This document shows positions 57,371-64,000 of a DNA stretch of 64,000 nt, one piece after another. The notes beneath the pieces were generated by a model. That model was not told the DNA's origin. It made no database searches and saw nothing but the letters and a program-made list of their open reading frames with translations. The stretch lies in assembly GCF_001940245.1 (NCBI RefSeq), contig NZ_MJIG01000004.1, positions 124,001 to 188,000 on the forward strand, read 5' to 3'. Numbering within the stretch: the stretch's first letter is position 1; every line of letters starts with the position of its first letter. The position numbers were made by a program, and so were the translations under genes. This DNA is from Anaerostipes sp. 992a. Lineage in GTDB: Bacteria; Bacillota; Clostridia; Lachnospirales; Lachnospiraceae.

Positions 57371-57373
57371 GAT
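57357..57373. promoter_or_regulatory. candidate FabT operator over the fabV -35
   Basis: ACTTTGATTGTCAAGAT fits the FabT consensus ANTTTGATTATCAAATT at 14 of 16 defined positions. It covers the -35 box, as expected for a repressor site. FabT is a MarR-family regulator responding to acyl-ACP. No fabT is in the window. Confidence 0.55.
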
Positions 57374-57426
57374 AATTCACAATACTACATCTATGGGTAT
57401 TTTAGACCATTTTTCAGCTTTTTGAA

Positions 57427-58368
57427 CTATACGTAAGATGCCTCCATACGAATCATCTGAAATGCAATGGTGTTTTGATACACCAGCGGTTCATCATGAT
57501 GGAAGAACACCATACCATCACAAGGAGCCAGTACTCTGGATATCACATGTCCTTCGTATGGATCTACGATCTCTGCAAGGATTTCTCCCGCTTTTACATT
57601 CGTTTCAATATCTACCAGACAGCGGAACAGCCCGGCATTGTCAGTTTTCACGATTTCGATCATATCCTCGGTCACCTTCCGGGACAGGAATCCACCATAA
57701 GTAGGGTAATCAATACATCCACGATCATGCAAAAAGCGTAGCACTGCTTCAATAGCCTGATTGGCAGATACCAGATCGATACGATCTGTTTCCTTTGTAT
57801 AGAGAGAAAATGCCTTTGTCTCCCAAATCTGCCAGTTGTAATTCAATGTCGTGGTATCAAATGGAGTAATATCCCTGATCATCACATAAGGAAGCCCGAA
57901 TTTTTTTGCCAGCTCCACATCTTCAAATCCAGTTTTCATCATACGGACATGAGGAACATAGTTCCCAGGAATATAAAAACTGGTAAAATGAATCCCATAT
58001 TCATAATCTTTGACCGCCCGAAAGATTCCATCCGCAATTCGCTGAGTCGTCTCACCCAGATCATATCCTGGAAACATTCGATTGATATCTGTATTATCCA
58101 CCGCCCAGAACCGTTTTCCAATATTCATTCCATAATGATTGGCTGATGGAAGAATTAAAATCCCCTTTTCACTGGAAACTCTTCCATCCCGTTCCAGCTT
58201 CTTTAATGCTTTTACAATCTGCGAACAAATATAAAGCTGCTGAATCTCATTGCCTCGAAATGCACCTGCAATGGCAACCGTCTTTTGATTTCCTCCAAAG
58301 TGATATCCAGTAATTCTAAGATGATCCCGGTATAAAGACTTTAGTTCATATATTATCTCTTTTTCCAT
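57427..58368 (-). CDS. M14/AspA-like deacylase paralogue with altered zinc site
   Basis: 313 residues of the succinylglutamate desuccinylase/aspartoacylase group. Where relatives have G-x-H-G-(D/N)-E, this protein has FRGNE, so Arg38 replaces the first zinc His. Glu41, a later His (GIHFTSFY) and the C-terminal Glu (IWETKAFS) remain. The C-terminal about 85 residues form a biotinyl-lipoyl-like beta domain (VDIETNVKAGEILAEIVDPYEGHVISRVLAPCDGMVFF), as in its neighbour. It is translated right after the canonical paralogue. It may be a non-catalytic partner subunit or bind substrate differently. Last gene of a five-gene operon. Confidence 0.82.
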   Translation of the reverse strand: MEKEIIYELKSLYRDHLRITGYHFGGNQKTVAIAGAFRGNEIQQLYICSQIVKALKKLERDGRVSSEKGILILPSANHYGMNIGKRFWAVDNTDINRMFPGYDLGETTQRIADGIFRAVKDYEYGIHFTSFYIPGNYVPHVRMMKTGFEDVELAKKFGLPYVMIRDITPFDTTTLNYNWQIWETKAFSLYTKETDRIDLVSANQAIEAVLRFLHDRGCIDYPTYGGFLSRKVTEDMIEIVKTDNAGLFRCLVDIETNVKAGEILAEIVDPYEGHVISRVLAPCDGMVFFHHDEPLVYQNTIAFQMIRMEASYV

Positions 58369-58369
58369 G

Positions 58370-59302
58370 TCAATCCCTTTCTAAGATTCTTCCAACCAAA
58401 GAACCTTCATATACGACCGGATATTCTCTCAGCGTAAAGAGTACGCCTGTGACCGGTGACAACACTTCCTCCAGTAATGCTCCTGTCAGAGGATCTACGA
58501 TCTCTCCAATTTTTTCGCCCTTTTTCACATTGATCCAATGCTCCACACACGACACAAAAATTCCAGAATACGCAGCATTTAGATAAGAAACATTCCCATC
58601 GGTGGATACAATTGGTTCCTTGGGTTCCGTAACTGGTCCATCCCAGATTCCCAGATCCTTCATCAGAGTAAAAATCCCATCGGTCAGCTGATTTCCATAT
58701 TCTCTCGTAATCCTCATTCCAACTCCCATCTCTACGACCAGACAAGGAGTCCCCGTCATATTAAGAGAATGCGCCAGCGTAGATTCCAATACCGTAGCGG
58801 CACTATGAATCCAGATGTAATCGATGTTCAATCGTTTGGCATATGGAACCAGCGTCTCCTGACACATCTCATTGATTCGCACCTGTGGGATTTCTTTTAG
58901 AAAGATATTGCTGGCATGGATATCAATGACCATATCTGCACCACTCATGTCCTCAATGATTTTGGCTGCGGCATATTCCACCATGGTTCCTTCTGTGTTC
59001 CCAGGGAAGATTCGATTCATATCCAGGTCAAATTTCGGTACTCCACGGGTAATCGTATCCACTCCCAGAGGATTCAGTGCCGGATAGATATCTACGATCC
59101 CTTTCAGATGCTGCAGATTCTCCTGAAGCCTTCTTTGTACCTCATAGCAGACATATTGTCCTTCTAATTCATCCCCATGGGTTCCGGTAACAATACAGAT
59201 GCGTTTCTGATTCGCATCAGAAGCCTGTGAATGTATGGAATTCTTTTGAATTCGAAATTCTTCATCTACCGGAAGCATAGAGGAAGCTACTTTTTCTATC
59301 AT
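58370..59302 (-). CDS. M14/AspA-like zinc deacylase (succinylglutamate desuccinylase/aspartoacylase family)
   Basis: 310 residues. Zinc motif GTHGDELEG (His and Glu), third ligand in VIDIHAS, and catalytic Glu in VVEMGVGM. DMNRIFPGN is a substrate-site signature. A C-terminal beta domain (KKGEKIGEIVDPLTGALLEEVLSPVTGVLF) follows. Cleaves amide bonds of acylated amino acids or small peptides; substrate unknown. Position directly after the transglutaminase and before the variant paralogue suggests hydrolysis of whatever the operon's ligase builds. Confidence 0.88.
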   Translation of the reverse strand: MIEKVASSMLPVDEEFRIQKNSIHSQASDANQKRICIVTGTHGDELEGQYVCYEVQRRLQENLQHLKGIVDIYPALNPLGVDTITRGVPKFDLDMNRIFPGNTEGTMVEYAAAKIIEDMSGADMVIDIHASNIFLKEIPQVRINEMCQETLVPYAKRLNIDYIWIHSAATVLESTLAHSLNMTGTPCLVVEMGVGMRITREYGNQLTDGIFTLMKDLGIWDGPVTEPKEPIVSTDGNVSYLNAAYSGIFVSCVEHWINVKKGEKIGEIVDPLTGALLEEVLSPVTGVLFTLREYPVVYEGSLVGRILERD

Positions 59303-60091
59303 TTATATTTCCTCCACATTTACATGTATTTTCTGGAGCTGTTCTCCAGTTCCATAGAAGCGTCCTTTGTTCAGAACACAATCCTGATAATCCCTTCCTA
59401 CACCAATCATAATATAATTGCTGTCAATCAACAGATGGTTCGTCGGATCAAATCCATACCATCTTCCATTACTATAGATTTCTACCCATGCATGGCTATA
59501 GCCTTCCCCGATCATCATTCCTGCCACATAACGAGCCGGTATTCCATAGTGACGACAAAAGGCAAGCATAATATGGGCATAATCCTGACAAACACCCTTT
59601 TTCTGCGCAAATGCCTGAGCTGCCGTCGTAGAGATTCCCGTAGAACCACTTTCATATTGAAATACGTTGTATAACGTATCCATGATCTCATGGGCTTTAT
59701 TCATCTTACCCATGCGGAAAAACCTTAAATTACCCCATTGCTCATCGGCAAATTCCTCCATCTCCTTTGACATTTTTGTCAGAGACGTTGGCATCCGATA
59801 GAGCAAAAGTCTGGAAGGATCCGTATCATAAACAGCCCAATCCACCCTGGCAATCCCCTTGACCCGAACTCCAAATCTCGTATGCTCTTTCTCATAATGA
59901 CCATAAAGGGATTCATTCCCAAATCCATCCTCCGACATCTGATAATGATCATCCGGCGTTACGATAATCTCCCGTTGCACAATTTCCTGTCTCGGCCGAG
60001 TTTTGGGAAAACATTTCAATGTAAAATAATGCTCCCACACCGGACTTGAGAATATAATTTGCAGATCATAATCAAATCTGAGTGTTTTCAT
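59303..60091 (-). CDS. transglutaminase-like cysteine protease
   Basis: 262 residues. An N-terminal beta domain (about 1-125) of the bacterial transglutaminase-like type precedes the core with the full triad: Cys168 (KGVCQDYAH), His200 (GYSHAWVEIY) and Asp215 (YGFDPTN). No signal peptide, so cytosolic. Such proteins accompany alpha-E and circularly permuted ATP-grasp proteins in many bacteria and probably cut or transfer peptide amide bonds. It is 3 bases after the alpha-E gene; the next gene starts at its stop. Confidence 0.9.
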   Translation of the reverse strand: MKTLRFDYDLQIIFSSPVWEHYFTLKCFPKTRPRQEIVQREIIVTPDDHYQMSEDGFGNESLYGHYEKEHTRFGVRVKGIARVDWAVYDTDPSRLLLYRMPTSLTKMSKEMEEFADEQWGNLRFFRMGKMNKAHEIMDTLYNVFQYESGSTGISTTAAQAFAQKKGVCQDYAHIMLAFCRHYGIPARYVAGMMIGEGYSHAWVEIYSNGRWYGFDPTNHLLIDSNYIMIGVGRDYQDCVLNKGRFYGTGEQLQKIHVNVEEI

Positions 60092-60094
60092 TTT

Positions 60095-60766
60095 CTATAC
60101 CTCGAATAAATTCTCCACTAGTGTAATCAGTTCAGGATAACATAATTCTTCCTCATTGACTAAAACAGATAACTCATCATATGCCTTACGATTTATCGGA
60201 AGATCTGCTCTCAGAACTCTGGCCGTCAGCATATGAAATGCTTTCATAACCTGTTCCTTGTTCTTTCTCAGTCGCAGCAGCAGATCCATCTTTTCCTGAC
60301 GTTTTCCCGTCTTAAAAATTCCCCGAATCTTGCGTTCCTCCACATTTTCATCGATACAGGCAATAAAAGCAAGAAGATAGTCAATGACTCTCTGCAGATG
60401 CATTAGAAATCCTGATTCTGCCGTTGATTTTGCCATTTCCATTTCGGACAATGCCAGCTCCACATAAGATATGCTTTCGGTTCCAATCGCATCCCGCATT
60501 ACCACCGCATTGTCATAAATTCCGTTTAAGGTTGCCATTACGGAATTGATATTCTCCATGTCAAACAGATAACGTTTTGTAAAATCGGATACGGATTCAT
60601 ATACATTTGGAATATCCAGGTATTGGCAATAAGTAATATAATCGTCAGGTTCTTCGATCATGATGTCAAATCCATCGAAAAATTCCCGAATCGTTGTATA
60701 TGTTCTTTCTGTGTACCGACCTAGCCAGTACAAATGATCCATTTTTTCTATTGAGATAGTACCCAT
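60095..60766 (-). CDS. alpha-E domain protein (DUF403)
   Basis: 223 residues, almost entirely helical, with the family motif HLYWLGRYTERTYTTIREF at the N-terminus. Conserved Arg and Glu residues suggest a binding role. The function is unknown; it is nearly always encoded with a DUF404-type ATP-grasp protein and a transglutaminase. It overlaps the ATP-grasp gene by 19 bases. Confidence 0.9.
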   Translation of the reverse strand: MGTISIEKMDHLYWLGRYTERTYTTIREFFDGFDIMIEEPDDYITYCQYLDIPNVYESVSDFTKRYLFDMENINSVMATLNGIYDNAVVMRDAIGTESISYVELALSEMEMAKSTAESGFLMHLQRVIDYLLAFIACIDENVEERKIRGIFKTGKRQEKMDLLLRLRKNKEQVMKAFHMLTARVLRADLPINRKAYDELSVLVNEEELCYPELITLVENLFEV

Positions 60767-62061
60767 GTGTCTTTAAATCCTCCTCCCTGAGATGAATTAA
60801 CAATAAAGGAATCCGGCACTGTAGAATATCTGGTCAGGCCGCTTTTCCATACCTTCGTCTCCTTTCCTGATAAGACAAAGGCTCTTAAGTCTGCTTTTCT
60901 TTGCACGATCGTATCATGATCCTTGATTTCCAGATCTTTAAAATCGATCACTTCCTGCGCAATAAAACGTCTTGGTTCTGTTTTGATCTTTTCCTTAAAT
61001 TCTGCCTTTTGTTCTTCTGTCAGACTGTTTCCGAATACAACTCCATAGCCACCTGCTTCGGCCACGTCTTTGATGACCAGTTCATCAAAATGTTCCAAAA
61101 CATAGTCCCTGTCTTCTTCATAATAAGGAAGATAGGTCGGCGCATTATGTAAAATTGGTTCTTCCTTGAGATAATAAGAAATCATCTTCGGAACAAAATA
61201 GTAAATTCCTTTGTCATCGGCAGCTCCATTGCCCGGGGCGTTGATCAGAGCAACATTTCCTTTTCGATAGACCTCCATGATATGGGGAACGCCGATCACT
61301 GATTCTTCGCAAAATGTCATCGGATCCATATATTCATCTGAAATTCTGCGATATACGGCACCAACCTTTTCCAGGCTGTCAGAAAAGCCTTTAAAATACA
61401 GATATCCATCCTTAACCACCAGATCATTTGGCTTAACTAACAGGACTCCTGCCTGCTCTGCCAGATAGGAATGCTCAAAGAATGCAGAATTATATCTTCC
61501 TGGCGTCAAAATGACATTAATTCCTCCCGTATTCACATAATCCATAACTTCTCTCAGCATTGACGCATAATTTCGGTTGTCCTCAATTGCATGAGTACGG
61601 AACGTCTCCGGATCTGCTCTTCTGCAGAGTTTTCTGGCAATCATCGGAAAAGAAGCACCAGACGGAACTCTTAAATTATCCTCCAAAACATACCATGTTC
61701 CATCCTTTGCCTGAACCAAATCGATACCTGATATATGACTATATATCTTCTTTGATGGAACAATTCCCTCGCATTCCGGCAGATAACCAGTAGAAATAAA
61801 AGCAAATTCCTCTGGTACTATTCCATCCTTAATAATCTTCTTTTCCCCGTAAATATCATTTAAAAAAGCGTTCAATGCATCCACTCTCTGAATGAGCCCT
61901 TTTTCCAGATAATCGAATTCTTTCTTCTCAATCACACGTGGAATTGCATCAAACGGAAATAGCTGTTCCCGATACGTATTATTTTTATAAATTCCAAACT
62001 TTACACCATATCTTGCCAACAGGCTATTAATATCCTCTGCATGCGGTATCAAACTATACAT
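60748..62061 (-). CDS. circularly permuted type 2 ATP-grasp protein (DUF404-like)
   Basis: About 437 residues from ATG 62061 (AAAGGAGTGGAGAAT upstream). Hallmarks: FPFDAIPRVI, the substrate part YLPECEGIVPSKKIYSHISGIDLVQAKDGTWYVLEDNLRVPSG (landmark), and the ATP-binding part VIKDVAEAGGYGVVFG and RRFIAQEVIDF. ATP-grasp enzymes of this kind join a carboxylate to an amine and are predicted peptide ligases. First gene of the five-gene operon (ATP-grasp, alpha-E, transglutaminase, two M14-like), all spaced within a few bases. A terminator lies between its promoter and start. Confidence 0.92.
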   Translation of the reverse strand: MYSLIPHAEDINSLLARYGVKFGIYKNNTYREQLFPFDAIPRVIEKKEFDYLEKGLIQRVDALNAFLNDIYGEKKIIKDGIVPEEFAFISTGYLPECEGIVPSKKIYSHISGIDLVQAKDGTWYVLEDNLRVPSGASFPMIARKLCRRADPETFRTHAIEDNRNYASMLREVMDYVNTGGINVILTPGRYNSAFFEHSYLAEQAGVLLVKPNDLVVKDGYLYFKGFSDSLEKVGAVYRRISDEYMDPMTFCEESVIGVPHIMEVYRKGNVALINAPGNGAADDKGIYYFVPKMISYYLKEEPILHNAPTYLPYYEEDRDYVLEHFDELVIKDVAEAGGYGVVFGNSLTEEQKAEFKEKIKTEPRRFIAQEVIDFKDLEIKDHDTIVQRKADLRAFVLSGKETKVWKSGLTRYSTVPDSFIVNSSQGGGFKDTWVLSQ

Positions 62062-62089
62062 ATTCTCCACTCCTTTCAAATTTATATAG

Positions 62090-62121
62090 AAAAAAGGCGT
62101 CCTGATCATTCAGGACGCCTT
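62090..62121 (-). terminator. strong intrinsic terminator just downstream of the ATP-grasp operon promoter
   Basis: AAGGCGTCCTGA (62094-62105) and TCAGGACGCCTT (62110-62121) form a perfect 12-bp stem with a 4-base loop, then a U-run on the - strand. It ends the membrane transglutaminase gene, but it also lies within the leader of the downstream operon. Confidence 0.9.
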
Positions 62122-62139
62122 CGTCATTTCTATAGTACT

Positions 62140-62168
62140 ATTCTAAACAAGTTGTCATAGTTTGTCAA
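62140..62168 (-). promoter_or_regulatory. promoter of the ATP-grasp operon
   Basis: TTGACA (62163-62168), 17-bp spacer, TAGAAT (62140-62145), directly after the upstream stop codon. Start expected near 62132-62134, about 12 bases before the terminator stem. Confidence 0.75.
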
Positions 62169-62169
62169 T

Positions 62170-64000
62170 TTACAAAATATCACGGCAAGCAATAAATACA
62201 TCAAATAAATTCATGTATGCCGGCAGCTTTTGCCGATATTCATCTCTCACCTTTTTTGCCGCCACATATACCTTATCCTCTTCTTCCTGCATCATCTCAT
62301 GATCGCTATATCGCGCACATTGGATGATCTGACCAATCTCGGCTTCTTTCTCCATACTGTAACGTTCCCAGGTATCTGCATAATGCAGGATTCTTTCCCG
62401 TCTTCCCATTCTCTGTTTCTGATAATGATACCATGCAGATACAAGAAATACTCGAAGAATAATAAGAAAAATGATAAATCCAAAAAGCTTGATACCGCCA
62501 AGAACCAATTCTCCAGTGGACATCGTAAGCTTTGGAAGGCTTGGAAGCTCAATCTCTCTGGCATCGCTGGCAGCAACCAATGTATTTCCAGGAACCACAT
62601 CCACCGGTACCCATCCTACTCTATCTGCATAGACTTCCACCCACGCATAGGCATTCTCCTCTTCCATATTCACAACCATTTTTCCGCCCGTTACTGTTCC
62701 ATCCCGAAAGTCCTCTTCCTTTAAGACATAACCTTCTACATATCTGGCAGGTATCCCACAGCTTCGGAACATAAAGACAGCTGCTGATGCGTATTGGGAG
62801 CAATATCCCCTTTGGGACTTCTGAAGAAAATATAGGGTCGGGTCTTCCCCTTTTGGTGTATCAACAACACTGGAAGTATAGGTATAACGACTTCTTAAAT
62901 ATGAACGGATATTCTTCTTCGTCTGTCTCAGAGAATCCCCTCGCTGAAAGAATTCCTTTCGCATCTTTTGTATTTCTTCCTGAAGATTGTCAGGAATGGA
63001 TAAATAATGCTTTTTTGCATTTTCCCTTGCTTCCTGTTCTCTGGCATAAAATTTCCTGGAAAGTGCTTCATCATATTCCGGAACCCGGATATCCAACAAC
63101 TCATCAAAGCTTTCTACCGATACATACGGAATCTGCTGCTTTTTCGAATTTCCGATCTCTTCATCCTCATTCGCCTCAGAAGCAGGGATAAAATACGGTA
63201 TCAGATCCATTTTCTCATCTTCTGACATGTATTGAATCGTCATATTCTTTCCTGTGGATGAAACCGAACTTCTATCCCTTTGCTCCAGTTCCTCCATAAC
63301 TTCATAATCCCACAGCCAGGTTACTTCATCCTCTCCACTCATAGCTGTTTCATCTTTGCGCCATTTTCCAGAAGCATAATCCCTTCCGACATATCCTCGC
63401 AGGTAGAACGGATCTTCCACAGAATCCAATGTCACTCGGATTTTTACACCTGTATCATGACGACGAACAGCTTCTTGCTTTAAATCACCAAAATTTAAAG
63501 TAAAGACCGATTTCTTTCCTCTGACAATATTATTGGCATATTCCATAACAACCAGGCTCCCCTGACGGATGCTGTTCATCTTCTGTCCAAACAATTCTGT
63601 GGAAGGATACACCTCAAAGATCATTGCCATGAGTACCAAAAGAGTAAATCCTATCATTGCACATTTGGGCTTATGATGTTCCATATAATACAGCCCTATG
63701 ATTCCTGCAAAATATAAGAAAAAATCCCCATGAACAGCCCTTGGTGCAAGAATCAGAATCATTACCATCACCGGCATTGTATATAAAACTACCAGGCCAC
63801 ATCTTCTTCGGCTTAATAATAAAATTCCACTATAAAGCAATAATACGATTACAACAAAAATGATCATATCTGACTGTCCAGTCTTTTCATTGGCATCTGC
63901 AAAATATGTAAAATCCCGATGGAAGGTGGTATTAACAATATCAAACAGGCGATTTGCCAAAACCTTACCGCCTCGCAAACAGGATTCACCCTCATACAAT
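62170..64000 (-). CDS. membrane transglutaminase-like protein (TgpA type), N-terminus outside window
   Basis: About 609 residues visible, open to the window edge. Several membrane helices occur at the start (MIIFVVIVLLLYSGILLL, MPVMVMILILA, FFLYFAGIIGLYYM, MIGFTLLVLMAMIF), then an extracytoplasmic domain with a transglutaminase core (GYCSQYASAAVFMFRSCGIPARYVEGYVL), and a C-terminal helix with a cytoplasmic tail. The Cys is present and an Asp follows in WVPVDVVPG, but the usual catalytic His of HAWVEVY is Tyr here (NAYAWVEVYA, codon at about 62647-62649). It may be inactive or use another residue. Next to the cytosolic transglutaminase operon. Confidence 0.85.
   Translation of the reverse strand, partial: LYEGESCLRGGKVLANRLFDIVNTTFHRDFTYFADANEKTGQSDMIIFVVIVLLLYSGILLLSRRRCGLVVLYTMPVMVMILILAPRAVHGDFFLYFAGIIGLYYMEHHKPKCAMIGFTLLVLMAMIFEVYPSTELFGQKMNSIRQGSLVVMEYANNIVRGKKSVFTLNFGDLKQEAVRRHDTGVKIRVTLDSVEDPFYLRGYVGRDYASGKWRKDETAMSGEDEVTWLWDYEVMEELEQRDRSSVSSTGKNMTIQYMSEDEKMDLIPYFIPASEANEDEEIGNSKKQQIPYVSVESFDELLDIRVPEYDEALSRKFYAREQEARENAKKHYLSIPDNLQEEIQKMRKEFFQRGDSLRQTKKNIRSYLRSRYTYTSSVVDTPKGEDPTLYFLQKSQRGYCSQYASAAVFMFRSCGIPARYVEGYVLKEEDFRDGTVTGGKMVVNMEEENAYAWVEVYADRVGWVPVDVVPGNTLVAASDAREIELPSLPKLTMSTGELVLGGIKLFGFIIFLIILRVFLVSAWYHYQKQRMGRRERILHYADTWERYSMEKEAEIGQIIQCARYSDHEMMQEEEDKVYVAAKKVRDEYRQKLPAYMNLFDVFIACRDIL

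Overview
The window is a contiguous piece of chromosome from a low-GC, spore-forming anaerobe of the Bacillota, class Clostridia, most likely family Lachnospiraceae. The evidence is the sporulation genes (gpr, spoIIP), strong AGGAGG ribosome sites, an SOS box of the Bacillus type, a Prp-processed ribosomal protein L27, and Clostridia-type gene orders (comEC-holA / rpsT / gpr-spoIIP-lepA-hemW, and the radical-SAM pair followed by rng and rplU-prp-rpmA-obgE-yhbY-nadD-yqeK-rsfS). There is no prophage, CRISPR array, rRNA or recognisable tRNA. The lineage call is inference from gene content.

Layout. 1-8 kb: end of an ABC-F ATPase, a large structured repeat, a PepSY lipoprotein, dtd, a glycosyltransferase/UDP-galactopyranose mutase pair, a subtilase and two CobW-type GTPases, one with a long His-rich metal-binding tract. 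8-18 kb: hemW, lepA, spoIIP, gpr, rpsT, a second copy of the structured repeat, holA and comEC. 18-21.5 kb: a GerMN lipoprotein, a two-component system, a ComEA-like lipoprotein and a small membrane protein. 21.5-30.5 kb: arginine biosynthesis (argCJBD divergent from argG, then argH). 33-41 kb: one long operon joining branched-chain amino acid (leuB, ilvD, ilvB), serine (serC, serA) and aspartate-semialdehyde (asd) genes; asd has a damaged 5' end. 41-45 kb: a cell-wall amidase and the lexA SOS locus. 44.6-54 kb: the ribosome/NAD/obgE operon, an M18 aminopeptidase, RNase G and two radical-SAM-linked genes. 54-64 kb: a decayed DUF2935 gene, an esterase, a DUF554 membrane protein, fabV, and a tight five-gene operon (ATP-grasp, alpha-E, transglutaminase, two M14-like deacylases) next to a membrane transglutaminase-like protein.

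Two things stand out. First, a 637-nt element occurs twice (about 984-1620 and 13785-14421), same length, with about 19 differences by eye (about 97% identity). On the + strand it folds on paper into a fully nested two-armed structure with more than a dozen helices, including helices of 17, 17, 16 and 12 bp. Base changes between copies keep pairing, including one compensatory pair in the closing stem. It looks like a large ornate non-coding RNA that is or was mobile. Second, the ATP-grasp/alpha-E/transglutaminase/M14 operon is a coherent, little-characterised predicted peptide-ligation and hydrolysis system. It contains a paralogue that has lost a zinc ligand, and an intrinsic terminator lies immediately after its promoter.
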